Positions 1 to 9,617 are shown, numbered from the stretch's first letter. The stretch: 64,000 nt of DNA from CAVZQN01 sp963837395 (GCA_963837395.1 CAWINI010000003.1:1116001-1180000), one strand, 5' to 3'. The notes: generated from the sequence alone by a model not told the origin. Program-made: numbers and translations.

Positions 1-1112
1 CCGCGCCAATGTCCTGCACGTCCGATGCGCTGCAATCCAACTCCGATCGAACGCGGCGAACCGATCTGACAAACAAGATCAACACTTCCGATATCAATTC
101 CTAATTCCAAAGATGCAGTCGCAACCAGAGCCTTCAATTCACCATTCTTTAATTTTTTCTCCGCAGCCAATCGCAACTTGCGCGACAAACTTCCATGATG
201 TGCAGTAACTGCATCTTCACCAAGCTTTTTTACAAGACGATGCGCGGTTCGTTCCGCTAATTTGCGAGTGTTCACAAAGATCAGAGTGGATCGATGCTGA
301 TTGACAAGTTCGGTAAGCCGCTCATGAATTTCATCCCACATTTCGTGAGAAGCAATTGGTCCTAATTCGGTATCAGTAACTTCTATTCCAACATCGAGTC
401 CTCTGCGATGGCCAATATTTACAATTACAGGATCAGGATTACCAGCACCACACAAAAATCTGGCAATTTCCTCGATCGGTTTTTGTGTTGCGGAAAGTCC
501 AATGCGTACCGGACGTTTTAACGTCAGCGCATCCAGACGTTCCAACGAAAGTGAAAGATGAGCACCGCGCTTATCATCAGCCACTGCATGGATCTCATCA
601 ACGATCACAGTTTCAACATGTTGTAAGATTTCGCGACTCTTTTGTGCAGTGAGCAATATATATAAGGATTCGGGAGTGGTAACCAGAATATGCGGCGGAC
701 GTTTCAGCATCGCCTGACGTTCGCTGGCAAGTGTATCCCCGGTTCGCACTGCAGTCCGGATATCGGTCATCATGTGACCATGCTTCCAGGCTTCCATCAA
801 AATTTCTTGCAATGGTGATTGCAAGTTTTTTTGAATGTCGTTGCTCAATGCGCGCAACGGCGAAACGTACAGCACTTCTGTTTGATCTTTCAGTTCACCT
901 GAAATTGATTTACGAACCAATCGTTCAATACAAGCGAGAAATGCAGCGAGCGTTTTGCCGGAACCTGTGGGAGCCGAAATCAGGGTGGTGTGGCCTGCAA
1001 CAATATGGGGCCAGCCTTCGACCTGCGGTTCGGTAGGTGTTCCAAATTTATTGATAAACCAGTCGCGCACAATGGGATGCGCCCAATTCAAAGATTGCAT
1101 CTCCAATTCCAT
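1..1112 (-). CDS. Lhr-like DEAD/DEAH-box ATP-dependent helicase, partial (C-terminus off the left edge)
   Basis: Superfamily 2 helicase of the Lhr group, expected to unwind nucleic acid using ATP in the cytoplasm. The visible N-terminal 370 residues hold Walker A APTGSGKT (about residues 47-54), a motif Ib-like TTPES, Walker B DEIH (172-175), motif III GLSAT, and the start of the second RecA-like domain with LIFVNTRK, HHGSLSR and ASLELGIDVG, ending near QRIGRAGH (motif VI). Lhr proteins are usually 800-1,500 residues, so most of the C-terminal part is missing because the window starts here. The start is at 1112 or, in the same frame, at 1100; neither has a strong ribosome site. It is divergent from the CPBP gene at 1165. 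Family is clear; the exact subclass is not. Confidence 0.9.
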   Translation of the reverse strand, partial: MELEMQSLNWAHPIVRDWFINKFGTPTEPQVEGWPHIVAGHTTLISAPTGSGKTLAAFLACIERLVRKSISGELKDQTEVLYVSPLRALSNDIQKNLQSPLQEILMEAWKHGHMMTDIRTAVRTGDTLASERQAMLKRPPHILVTTPESLYILLTAQKSREILQHVETVIVDEIHAVADDKRGAHLSLSLERLDALTLKRPVRIGLSATQKPIEEIARFLCGAGNPDPVIVNIGHRRGLDVGIEVTDTELGPIASHEMWDEIHERLTELVNQHRSTLIFVNTRKLAERTAHRLVKKLGEDAVTAHHGSLSRKLRLAAEKKLKNGELKALVATASLELGIDIGSVDLVCQIGSPRSIGVGLQRIGRAGHWR

Positions 1113-1164
1113 TCGAAAACACGATATATTTTATTACACGAAACCTAAACATCTTTCGACAAAT

Positions 1165-1977
1165 ATGCAAACATCAAAACCAAAAATTTCATTGACTTCG
1201 TTTTTTGTTTTGCTCTTCGCCGTATGCTGGATCGGAACGATCCCAATGATTCTATCATCGTGGCGTTCAACAAAACTCGCACCGACTATTGCCGCTCTTC
1301 AAGTGCTTATGCTCTTCGGTTCAGGCATCGTTGCCATTTTTGTAACCGGAATGAACGAAGGAAGAGCCGGAGTTCGTTCGCTCCTGGCCAGATTTATCAA
1401 ATGGCGTGTAAATATTATCTGGTATCTAATTGTTCTCTTAGGCCCTGCTCTTCTTTGCCTGGCTTCGCGGCAAATTTCCCTTTTCCTAGGCAGTAACATT
1501 CATCACTTGAAACCACTCCCAGATGTTTTACAGGCATTTGCAACTACTTTCGTAATTTATTTTTTCTTAAATACTGAAGAGTTTGCATGGCGCGGATACG
1601 CCTTGCCGCAACTTCAGGATCGATTCGGGATAACAAAGGCTACTTTTATCTTAGGAATCATTTGGGGAGTCTTTCATCTACCATTATTCCTGATGAAAGG
1701 CGGACACCCCGCTGGCTATCCATTTCCTTTATATTTGCTCATGACTCTTGCAATGACATTCACATTCACCTGGGTTTTCAACAACACCAACGGAAGTTTA
1801 TTGCTTGTGCATTTTCTACATCAATCATTAAATGCATGCGCTGAAGCAATTCCGTTTTACCCAAGAGCAACAGGAAGCTTGTTGGCAATGATCATTGCGA
1901 TTGTCTTGCTCAGCCTTGTTGCGATTGCGATTGCCCTTGCGAAATTCGCTCCGATTCCAAGGACCGTCAAGGATTAA
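1165..1977 (+). CDS. CPBP (CAAX/Abi) family intramembrane metalloprotease
   Basis: Polytopic membrane protein of 270 residues. The three CPBP active-site motifs are present: EEFAWRG (EExxxR), WGVFHLP with its histidine, and HFLHQSLNA with a conserved His and Asn. Hydrophobic stretches before and between them fit six to eight membrane helices. Family members cleave membrane-embedded or prenylated substrates, or take part in bacteriocin immunity; the substrate here is unknown. The frame is open further upstream, but that part overlaps the divergent helicase gene and is not membrane-like, so the ATG at 1165 is preferred. The 3' end overlaps the convergent ArsR gene by four bases. Confidence 0.85.
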   Translation: MQTSKPKISLTSFFVLLFAVCWIGTIPMILSSWRSTKLAPTIAALQVLMLFGSGIVAIFVTGMNEGRAGVRSLLARFIKWRVNIIWYLIVLLGPALLCLASRQISLFLGSNIHHLKPLPDVLQAFATTFVIYFFLNTEEFAWRGYALPQLQDRFGITKATFILGIIWGVFHLPLFLMKGGHPAGYPFPLYLLMTLAMTFTFTWVFNNTNGSLLLVHFLHQSLNACAEAIPFYPRATGSLLAMIIAIVLLSLVAIAIALAKFAPIPRTVKD

Positions 1978-2276
1978 ATCTTAACAAGGACGGAGCGTTT
2001 CATGACGTTGATTGCGGATTCATCGCGTTTATAAAATGTCCACTGTTTGACCCGCTTTGCGCGCAAGAAACCGGCATGACAAAGGATCTTCAGATGCTCA
2101 CTGGCAGTTGGCTGACTCACTTTCAGTTTTTCAGCGATAAACACTCCACACACACCATCCTTAACCAGATCGCCCTCCACCTGTGGCGGGAAATGTTTTC
2201 GAGGGCGCTTCAGCCATTCTAATATCTGAAGCCGCTTATCGCTGGCCAGGGCTCGCATTGCTGCTTCGGTTTTCAT
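1974..2276 (-). CDS. ArsR/SmtB-type winged-helix transcriptional regulator
   Basis: A 100-residue DNA-binding protein with the ArsR layout: helix 1 KTEAAMRALASDKRLQILEW, recognition helix SQPTASEHLKILCHAGFL and wing RAKRVKQWTFYKRDE. A Cys at GVCGVF lies before the recognition helix, but I do not see the classical CxC metal motif, so the inducer may not be a metal. The gene is divergent from the threonine dehydratase across a 56-bp gap that holds a perfect 12-bp palindrome inside a consensus promoter. Autoregulation and control of the neighbour are therefore likely, but inferred. Confidence 0.88.
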   Translation of the reverse strand: MKTEAAMRALASDKRLQILEWLKRPRKHFPPQVEGDLVKDGVCGVFIAEKLKVSQPTASEHLKILCHAGFLRAKRVKQWTFYKRDESAINVMKRSVLVKI

Positions 2277-2277
2277 A

Positions 2278-2307
2278 TTGACAATTAGCTAATTGACTAA
2301 TTATAAT
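2278..2307 (+). promoter_or_regulatory. Consensus sigma70 promoter with embedded palindromic operator
   Basis: TTGACA at 2278-2283, an 18-bp spacer and TATAAT at 2302-2307 form a full-consensus promoter reading toward the threonine dehydratase. The perfect palindrome AATTAGCTAATT (2283-2294) lies in the spacer, directly upstream of the divergent arsR start. This is the position expected for a repressor site. The ArsR protein as its ligand is inferred. Confidence 0.65.
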
Positions 2308-2332
2308 AACGCACATTCGAGGTAATAATCAA

Positions 2333-3268
2333 GTGTTTTCAATGGATCGTGACACAATCAATACCGCCGAAAAATTAATCAGACCTCATATTCGGAAGAC
2401 TCCAATCATTGAAATGAGCGGCTCTGAAATCGGAATCGATTCCATAAAAGTGATTCTGAAGCTGGAGTTGTTTCAGCATTCCGGATCCTTCAAACCACGC
2501 GGTGCTTTCACAAATATGTTGATGCGGGAAGTTCCATCTTCTGGAGTTGTTGCCGCCTCTGGCGGTAATCATGGGGCGGCTGTGGCATATGCTGCGATGA
2601 AGCTGAACAAACCTGCAAAAATATTTGTACCTACGGTTGCATCACCGGCAAAAATGAATCGCATCAGATCATACGGTGCCGATTTAGTTGTAATCGGCGA
2701 ACGTTATGCCGAATCGTTACTCGCAAGCGAAGATTGGGCTACTAAAACCGGCGCACTACCAATTCACGCTTATGATCAACTGGAAACTTTGCTTGGACAA
2801 GGCACGGTTGCAGCAGAATTTTATGATCAAGATCCAAATCTCGATACGTTATTAGTTGCTGTCGGTGGCGGTGGATTGATCGGTGGAATGGCTGCATGGT
2901 ATGCGGGCGATGTGAAAATCATTGGAGTCGAACCGGAAAATGCACCTACTCTGGCGCACGCACTTCGCGCCGGACATCCTGTTGATGCTCCCGCCGGCGG
3001 AGTCGCGGCTGATTCATTAGCACCAAAACGTGTTGGTGAACTGATGTTTCCCATCGCAAAAAAATATGTAAGTAGTGTTGCGCTGGTTTCCGATGATGCA
3101 ATTGTGGAAGCTCAAAAATTTTTATGGGATCGATTTCGAATCGTTGCAGAACCAGGTGGTGCAGCAGCATTGTCTGCGTTGTTATCGAAACAATATGTGC
3201 CGCAAGAAGGTGAACGGATCGGAGTTGTGGTCTGCGGCGGAAATACGGAAGCGGTGCGTTTTGAATGA
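2333..3268 (+). CDS. Threonine/serine dehydratase (PLP-dependent, fold type II)
   Basis: Predicted to deaminate threonine or serine to the 2-oxoacid through a 2-aminoacrylate/aminocrotonate intermediate. The PLP lysine motif is SGSFKPRGA (about residue 50), the asparagine loop is ASGGNHGAAVAYA, the phosphate-binding glycine loop is VGGGGLIGG, and a C-terminal GGNTEAV follows. At 311 residues it is the short catabolic type without an ACT regulatory domain. The GTG at 2333 is preceded by GAGG at about the right spacing; the ATG at 2342 is the alternative. A RidA homologue lies 12 bp downstream. RidA proteins hydrolyse the reactive enamine made by this enzyme, so the two genes form a meaningful pair. 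Confidence 0.9.
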   Translation: MFSMDRDTINTAEKLIRPHIRKTPIIEMSGSEIGIDSIKVILKLELFQHSGSFKPRGAFTNMLMREVPSSGVVAASGGNHGAAVAYAAMKLNKPAKIFVPTVASPAKMNRIRSYGADLVVIGERYAESLLASEDWATKTGALPIHAYDQLETLLGQGTVAAEFYDQDPNLDTLLVAVGGGGLIGGMAAWYAGDVKIIGVEPENAPTLAHALRAGHPVDAPAGGVAADSLAPKRVGELMFPIAKKYVSSVALVSDDAIVEAQKFLWDRFRIVAEPGGAAALSALLSKQYVPQEGERIGVVVCGGNTEAVRFE

Positions 3269-3280
3269 AGGAGAATGCAA

Positions 3281-3732
3281 ATGTCTGTTTACAATAAATT
3301 GAAAGCCCTCAATATTACACTTCCGCCTTTAACCGCACCCGCTGCAGCGTTCATGCCGTTTGTAATTACAGGCAATCAGATATTTACATCAGGCCATATC
3401 GCACGAAAAGATGGTAAACCTGGGTTGGTAAATTAGGATCAAACATATCGACAGAACAAGGTAAGCAGGCAGCGCGCGCAGTAGCGATTGATCTGCTCAG
3501 CACATTGCAAGCAGCAACTGAGGATCTGAACAAAATCAAACGGATCGTAAAATTGTTGGTGTTAGTAAACAGCAGTCCTGAATTTACAGAACAACATCTG
3601 GTTGCAAATGGAGCGTCAGAATTTTTGGGTGAAATATTTGGTGAGATCGGCGCTCATGCTCGCAGCGCTTTTGGTGTTGCGCAAATTCCGTTGGGATCGT
3701 GCGTCGAAATTGAATTGATTGCCGAAATTTAA
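3281..3732 (+). pseudogene. ridA: RidA/YjgF-family enamine deaminase, broken by a single-base frameshift
   Basis: Two frames together spell a 150-residue RidA-family protein. The first, from 3281, gives MSVYNKLKALNI through FTSGHIARKDGKPGL and reaches a stop at 3434. The second continues with GKLGSNISTEQGKQAARAV to the C-terminus PLGSCVEIELIAEI. Restoring one G in the GG at about 3427 joins them exactly. RidA proteins detoxify 2-aminoacrylate-type enamines made by PLP enzymes, and the gene sits directly behind such an enzyme. The ATG follows a GGAG sequence. Both halves are otherwise well conserved, so recent inactivation or a base-calling error in the GG run is equally possible. Confidence 0.82.
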
Positions 3733-3751
3733 ACCACGAAGACGATCCAAA

Positions 3752-5266
3752 TCATTTGCTTGACACGTCAATGACGCGTTCGCCTGCTTTACCTGCGGGA
3801 AGACGATCAGGCGCCTTGGATTCAATTTCCCAGCCGCCACCCAACGCTTTATACAATGCAACTAAATTTGAAGACACCTGGCTGTCGCTTTGCACCAGCG
3901 CATCTTCAGATACGAACAGATCGCGTTGAGCTTGGAGCACGCTTAAAAAATCGGTAAGACCTTGTTTGTACAAATCGTTCGCCAGTTTCACAGCTCTTCG
4001 ATTTGCATCCACTGCACCTTCCAGATTTTGATGACGCGTTTGTTCTTGCGAAAATGCAATCATTGAATCCGCAACTTCACGGAGACTTGTTAGAACTGTT
4101 TGTTCATAAAAAACGGCGGCTTGTTCTTCTCTCGCATTTTCAACTGCAATGTTGCTGCGGATTCTTCCGAAATCTAAAATCGGCCAGCTTACACCAGGAA
4201 GAATTGACCAGGTACGACTGTTCGAATCTCCAAGTTTTGTGAATTTGGAACTTGTCAGGCCAAGAAATCCGGTTAAAGAAAATTTTGGAAACAGATCTGC
4301 AGTCGCAACTCCGATCCTCGCAGTTTGTGCAGCAAGTTGACGTTCTGCGCGACGCACATCCGGACGCCGCCGAAGTAAATCCGATGGTAGTCCGACAGGA
4401 ATTTCCGGAGGTGTTTGTGGAATCGGGGCTTGATTTGATAATTCGGCAGTCAACGCACCGGGCTCTTCACCCAATAAAACGCTGAGCAGATGAATCGATT
4501 GTTGTGCTGATGTTCTTAACGTTGGGATCTCTGAAGCGGTCGTATCTACTTGTGCTTGTGCCCGCGCAACATCCAAATCGCTAACCAATCCGGCATTAAA
4601 TCGAATCTTTGTAATATCCAGAGTTTCTTGTTGAGCTTTTAGATTTGCTTCGGCGATTTCAATCTGTTGTTGTGCGCCTCGCAATTCCGTGTAGTTGCGA
4701 GCAACTTCAGCCAACAATGTAACTAAAGTATTACGGCGATCTTCAATTTGAGCATTGATGTCTGCATTGGCTGCTTCAATATCGCGGCGGATTCCACCAA
4801 ATACATCAAGCTCCCATGAAGCATCAAAACCAACCTGATATAAATCTCCGGTTACATTGATATTGCTTTGAGATCCCCCTGTTGATGTCTGAAACCCATT
4901 AATGTTTTTGCTGATTCTGCTTCGCTGATACGATCCGGAGACACCTACTGTGGGATAAAGATCTGCAGCAACAACTCCCCGTTGAGCACGTGCTTCGCGA
5001 ACTCGTGCCTGCGCTAGTTGTAGATCCAGATTTCCTTGTACCGCTCGATCGACCAATGCGTTCAACGTTGGATCATTAAATGTTGTCCACCATTGTGCAA
5101 CCGGAGGTTGATCAACTTTTGTAACGCTCTTCGTTTCAGTTGTATTCTCCGCTGTCCACTTTTCAGAAACTTTAGTTTGAGGTGAATGATAATTTGGACC
5201 AACCATACAACCGGCAACAAATATGCTGGCGATTAAAACAACAGCTAATAATGTGAGGGTTCTCAT
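3752..5266 (-). CDS. RND efflux outer-membrane lipoprotein (TolC/OprM/NodT family)
   Basis: Outer-membrane channel of a tripartite efflux pump. The 504-residue protein starts with a lipoprotein signal ending in VAGC, followed by MVGPNYHSP, which is characteristic of the NodT family. Two OEP-type repeats follow, each rich in long coiled-coil helices (for example LQLAQARVREARAQRGVVAA and AEANLKAQQETLDITK). It is the third gene of the operon and overlaps the permease stop by four bases. The last residues (RLPAGKAGERVIDVSSK) look unlike the family and are encoded by palindrome-rich DNA, so the tail may come from an inserted repeat. Confidence 0.93.
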   Translation of the reverse strand: MRTLTLLAVVLIASIFVAGCMVGPNYHSPQTKVSEKWTAENTTETKSVTKVDQPPVAQWWTTFNDPTLNALVDRAVQGNLDLQLAQARVREARAQRGVVAADLYPTVGVSGSYQRSRISKNINGFQTSTGGSQSNINVTGDLYQVGFDASWELDVFGGIRRDIEAANADINAQIEDRRNTLVTLLAEVARNYTELRGAQQQIEIAEANLKAQQETLDITKIRFNAGLVSDLDVARAQAQVDTTASEIPTLRTSAQQSIHLLSVLLGEEPGALTAELSNQAPIPQTPPEIPVGLPSDLLRRRPDVRRAERQLAAQTARIGVATADLFPKFSLTGFLGLTSSKFTKLGDSNSRTWSILPGVSWPILDFGRIRSNIAVENAREEQAAVFYEQTVLTSLREVADSMIAFSQEQTRHQNLEGAVDANRRAVKLANDLYKQGLTDFLSVLQAQRDLFVSEDALVQSDSQVSSNLVALYKALGGGWEIESKAPDRLPAGKAGERVIDVSSK

Positions 5267-8200
5267 CGCCGGCCCTCCAATTCATATTCGTTTTCATCAA
5301 CATCCGTCGGTACTTTTGGTGATACAACTTCCAAATGTGCTTCATGTTTTGCACGGAAGAAAGCGAATCGATCCAGATACTTTTCCTGAAAATCTTCGAA
5401 GTACAAATAAATGACCGGTGTGATGAAGAGCGTAATCAACTGTGAAACAACTAATCCGCCAACAACTACTAATCCCAATGGTCTGCGCGAAGCACCATCC
5501 GCGCCAAAGCCAAGAGCAATTGGGAGTGCACCAAATACGGCTGCGAGTGTTGTCATCATGATCGGACGGAATCGATCCATACTTGCATCGTGAATTGCTT
5601 TTTCCGCAGTTTCACCATGCGCCAATCGTTGAATCGCAAAATCGACAATCAAAATTCCGTTCTTTTTGACAATGCCCATCAACATGAACATTCCAACAAA
5701 CGCATAGAGTGATGCCTCCTGCCCAAAAACAAACAACGCAAGAAGTCCGCCTACTAATGCAGTTGGTAATGTGGATAATACCGTCAGCGGATGAACGTAG
5801 CTTTCATACAAAATCGCTAAGATCACGTACATGACAAAAATCGCGACGGCCAACAACACTGTAAGATCACGTACTGTTGTGCTGAAAGTTTGCGCTTCAC
5901 CCAGTAATCCTGATCGGATTGTCGGGGGCACAATTTCTTTTGCCGATTTGTTAATAAAATCGGTAGCATCACCGATTGCTACACCAGGTTTGAGATTGAA
6001 AAAGAAAGTAACGCTGGTGAACTGATTAATATGATTCACCGATTGTGGTCCTAATGTTGTCTTCCAATTCACAACCGCACTCAGAGGGATTTGTCTCTGG
6101 CCATCATCAGATCTGATATACAGCAGTGACAAATCATTGGCGCTGCTTCGAGCGCGATCAGCAGCTTCCAAAATTACCTGGTATTGATCTTCCGGCTTTT
6201 TAATTAAGTACAGATAATTTTGTGAATACGCATTACGGAGTAACTCTACGATGCGAGCCTCAGAAATTCCGTACATCTTGGCTTGATCGCGTCGGATATC
6301 GATATCGACATTCGGTGTGTTGTTATAGTAATCCCAGGAGACTGACTGAAATCCTGGATACTGCGAAAGTTTCCCCATTAATTTTCCGGCAACATCGTAA
6401 ACCTGTTTTGGATCAATACCTGATATCGCATAAGAATACTGACCCTGAATCTGACTGATAGCGCCGGTGCTAATCTCCAACACTGGAAATGGCCGCAAGA
6501 ATGCAAAGTTGCCAGGAATCGAAGCAAGTTTTCCCATCAATTCGCCAGCCACATATGGAATCGGCGCTCTTTTATCGGGCGGCTGAATCATGATGAAAGT
6601 GAGACCTTGATTCTGAGCTATGAACTGCCCATTGCCTGTCATGGTGAAGTCAGTAATGACTCTGGGATCACTGTGAATTATTTCATCCACTCGATCTTGA
6701 ATCGCGTGCATTTGCTGAGGCGATGATCCTTCACGACCCATGAAGATTCCGAAAATAACACTGCTATCGCCAGGTGGAATGAACGCTTTTGGAAGAATGA
6801 TGAAGAGTCCGATCGTACCCGCTAGACATGCGAACCAGATCAGAAGTGAAATCCATCGATGCCGCAAAAACCACCATAAAGAGGAACCATATCTTGCAAG
6901 CACACGTTTTTCGACTCCACCGATAACAGTTTCCATCCACGTTTTCTTTGCGCCATGTCCGCGATCTTTCAGCAATCGCGCGCACATCAACGGTGTTAAC
7001 GTTAACGAAACCAGACCGGATGCGAGAATTGAGACAACGATCGTAATCGCGAATTCACGGAAGATGCGGCCAGTAAGGCCCGGCATGAAAACCAATGGAA
7101 TGAACACGGCAGCAAGTGAAAGTGTCATGGAAAGAATTGTGAAGCTGATTTCTTTTGCGCTGTTGATACTTGCTTGAAATGCACGTTCACCGTTTTCCAT
7201 ACGGCGCACAGTATTTTCAAGAAACACGATCGCATCATCCACCAAAAATCCTATAGCAAGCGTGAGAGCCATCAATGATAAGTTGTCCAAACTGTATCCC
7301 AACATTCCCATTACGATGAATGTAATGAGTAGTGATAGCGGCAACGCAACAGCTGGAATCAAAGTATCAGTAGCGCGACCTAAAAACAGGAAGATGACCA
7401 TGACAACAAGTACAAACGCAATGACTAATGTCATTTGAACGTCTGCAACAGAGTGAACGATATTTTGCGAACGATCATAGATAGGAATGATTCGAATAGA
7501 GCCTGGCAGCTCTGCTCTTACTAACGGAATCAAATCGCGGATGCTTTTTGCAACTTCAACTGCATTTGCACCAGCGCGTCGGTTGACTGCAACCACCACG
7601 GTTGCAGATGGCACTTCATATCCGCGAACCCAAAACCGCATGTTAAGACGTTCGTCCTGGACGGTCTCCACGACTTTTGCAACATCTCGCAAATACACAG
7701 GCGCATTTTGTGTTCCACCAACTATCAGGTCACTGTATTGTTGCGCAGTTTCAAGTTGTCCCTTTGGCCGGAGTAATGTAGTGCCGGCGTTTCCATCGAA
7801 TTGTCCTGCACCGGTGTAGGTTGTACCTCTTTTGATTGCGTTGGAAAGATCATCAACCGAAATATTGCGTGCCCACATTGCGGATGGATCTGCCTTAATT
7901 CGAATCGCGGCCTTCGTTCCAAAAACCGAGACCTGTGATACGCCAGGTAAAATGCTGATCCGTTGTCCAACCTGAGTGTTGGCGTAATCGTAAAGCTGAC
8001 CCGGCGTTACGCTATTACTGGTCATTGCAATGTACATGATCGGCTGATCGTTGGGATTCGTTTTTGAATATGTAGGAGGTGATGGCAAATCTAATGGCAA
8101 GCTGCCAGTCGCTTGCGAAATTGCAGTTTGCACATCGGTAGCAGCCGCATCAATACTTTTTTCCAAAGCGAATTGAAGCGTTAGACTTGCGAAGCCTTGA

Positions 8201-8454
8201 CTACTTTTTGAAGTCACCAACTCCAATCCATTGATCTGCATGAATTGACGTTCCAGCGGGGTCGCAATATTTGCAGCGACTGTATCAGGGCTTGCACCAG
8301 GATACCCTACATTAACTGTGATTACCGGGTAATCGACCGCAGGCAAATCATTCACAGCAAGCTTGCGATACGCTAATGCACCAAACAAAAGTACTGAGAC
8401 GGTTAAGACCGCCGTCATTACCGGCTTGCGTATAAATGGTTCAGAGAGATTCAT
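5263..8454 (-). CDS. RND multidrug efflux permease (MdtB/MdtC-like, HAE1 type)
   Basis: Inner-membrane proton-driven pump subunit, 1,063 residues, the normal size. The N-terminus FIRKPVMTAVLTVSVLLFGA is the first membrane helix. The porter domain starts with NDLPAVDYPVITV and YPGASPDTVAANI. The proton-relay aspartate pair is visible in helix 4 as GFLVDDAIVFLENT. A second symmetric half includes GIVKKNGILIVDFAI near helix 10. The wording DYPVITV and NIATPLERQFMQI resembles the MdtBC subgroup more than AcrB. It overlaps the adaptor gene upstream and the outer-membrane factor downstream by four bases each, so the three proteins are translationally coupled. Substrates are unknown. Confidence 0.95.
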   Translation of the reverse strand: MNLSEPFIRKPVMTAVLTVSVLLFGALAYRKLAVNDLPAVDYPVITVNVGYPGASPDTVAANIATPLERQFMQINGLELVTSKSSQGFASLTLQFALEKSIDAAATDVQTAISQATGSLPLDLPSPPTYSKTNPNDQPIMYIAMTSNSVTPGQLYDYANTQVGQRISILPGVSQVSVFGTKAAIRIKADPSAMWARNISVDDLSNAIKRGTTYTGAGQFDGNAGTTLLRPKGQLETAQQYSDLIVGGTQNAPVYLRDVAKVVETVQDERLNMRFWVRGYEVPSATVVVAVNRRAGANAVEVAKSIRDLIPLVRAELPGSIRIIPIYDRSQNIVHSVADVQMTLVIAFVLVVMVIFLFLGRATDTLIPAVALPLSLLITFIVMGMLGYSLDNLSLMALTLAIGFLVDDAIVFLENTVRRMENGERAFQASINSAKEISFTILSMTLSLAAVFIPLVFMPGLTGRIFREFAITIVVSILASGLVSLTLTPLMCARLLKDRGHGAKKTWMETVIGGVEKRVLARYGSSLWWFLRHRWISLLIWFACLAGTIGLFIILPKAFIPPGDSSVIFGIFMGREGSSPQQMHAIQDRVDEIIHSDPRVITDFTMTGNGQFIAQNQGLTFIMIQPPDKRAPIPYVAGELMGKLASIPGNFAFLRPFPVLEISTGAISQIQGQYSYAISGIDPKQVYDVAGKLMGKLSQYPGFQSVSWDYYNNTPNVDIDIRRDQAKMYGISEARIVELLRNAYSQNYLYLIKKPEDQYQVILEAADRARSSANDLSLLYIRSDDGQRQIPLSAVVNWKTTLGPQSVNHINQFTSVTFFFNLKPGVAIGDATDFINKSAKEIVPPTIRSGLLGEAQTFSTTVRDLTVLLAVAIFVMYVILAILYESYVHPLTVLSTLPTALVGGLLALFVFGQEASLYAFVGMFMLMGIVKKNGILIVDFAIQRLAHGETAEKAIHDASMDRFRPIMMTTLAAVFGALPIALGFGADGASRRPLGLVVVGGLVVSQLITLFITPVIYLYFEDFQEKYLDRFAFFRAKHEAHLEVVSPKVPTDVDENEYELEGRR

Positions 8455-9617
8455 GACTTCCCTCCCGTTTGGTTTTGAGCATCAGCCATGTTTTCTTCGA
8501 TACGAACTTTGCCTCCTGGTGTCACACCAAGTTGTCCGTTAACGACAACCTTTTCACCTGCTTTGATTCCTTCTGTAACAACAACAAGATCGCCTTGTTG
8601 CTGACCGATAGTTACCGGACGCAATTCGGCTGTATCATCCGGCTTTACTACATAAACGAAGGGACCTTTTGCGGATTGCTGAGGCGCAGCAGCAGCAATC
8701 AAAACTGCATTCCGTTTTGTACTTAAGATCAAACGGACTTTAACGAATCGGCCTGGCCAAAATAAGTGATCGCTATTTGGAATAGTTGCGCGAAGCGTCA
8801 CAGTTCCAGTACCCTGTTGAACTGAATTATCCAGAAATGTGAGATCTCCATCACGCGGATGGACAACATCATCTGGAAGCATTACTTGTGTTTTCAATGT
8901 CCCGCGCTGGACATTTCGTTGTACTTCGCTGAGATCATTTTCGGTAACGGTAAAATCTGCATAAATAGGATCCAGACGTTGAATTGTTAACAATTCGGTC
9001 TCATTTTCTTTTACGATATTTCCGATATCCACAAGACGTTTTCCTGCTCGACCATCAATAGGCGAATGGATCGAACAATACTCCAGATTGATACGTGCAG
9101 TTTCAACCTCAGCTTGTCTTTGCATCACATTCGCTTCTGTAACATCAACTGCATTTTTTTTCGTGTCGTAATCTTCTTTGGAGATCGCTTTTGAATCGAT
9201 TAAACCTTGCACTCGCTCAAATTGAATCTTCGCTAATTCTCGAACCGCTTTTGCTTGTGCAAGATTTGCTTGAGCTTCATTTAGTTGAGCTTCAAAAGGC
9301 CGGGGATCAATTGTGAATAGGAGTGCTCCCTTCTTAAGATCTGCGCCATCTTTGAAATGGATTGCAGTAATACGACCTGAAATTTGTGGCTGAATCTTCA
9401 CTAGCTCGCGAGCAACGGTATTTCCAATCGCATCGATATAGATCGGCACATCTTTTTGCTCAGCAACTGCAACCGTTACAGGCGCCGGGGGACGCTCGAA
9501 AGACATTTGATTCTTTTGCTTGCAGCCCGTTAATAAAATAGCTGCCGATAAGATCGTAACTACTGATAATACGACCACAAATTTTCTTGATTTTTTACTC
9601 ATAATTTCCTTAGACAT
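8451..9617 (-). CDS. RND efflux periplasmic adaptor lipoprotein (MdtA/AcrA family)
   Basis: Membrane-fusion protein linking the RND permease to the outer-membrane factor. A signal peptide ends at lipobox LLTGC. The biotinyl-lipoyl-like half motifs VKIQPQISGRITAIHFKDG and CSIHSPIDGRAGKRLVDIG flank an alpha-helical hairpin (about residues 100-165), followed by a beta-barrel domain and a membrane-proximal domain. The start at 9617 has AGGAG eight bases upstream; a second in-frame ATG (MSKKSRKF) has AAGGA and is also possible. It is the first gene of the operon. A MarR-type inverted repeat lies about 110 bp upstream at 9728-9740. Confidence 0.94.
   Translation of the reverse strand: MSKEIMSKKSRKFVVVLSVVTILSAAILLTGCKQKNQMSFERPPAPVTVAVAEQKDVPIYIDAIGNTVARELVKIQPQISGRITAIHFKDGADLKKGALLFTIDPRPFEAQLNEAQANLAQAKAVRELAKIQFERVQGLIDSKAISKEDYDTKKNAVDVTEANVMQRQAEVETARINLEYCSIHSPIDGRAGKRLVDIGNIVKENETELLTIQRLDPIYADFTVTENDLSEVQRNVQRGTLKTQVMLPDDVVHPRDGDLTFLDNSVQQGTGTVTLRATIPNSDHLFWPGRFVKVRLILSTKRNAVLIAAAAPQQSAKGPFVYVVKPDDTAELRPVTIGQQQGDLVVVTEGIKAGEKVVVNGQLGVTPGGKVRIEENMADAQNQTGGKS

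Noticed and set aside
1974..2276. ArsR as an arsenic sensor linked to the chromate and arsenosugar-like genes
   Set aside because: No CxC metal motif is seen, the genes are more than 35 kb apart, and the direct neighbour is an amino-acid enzyme.
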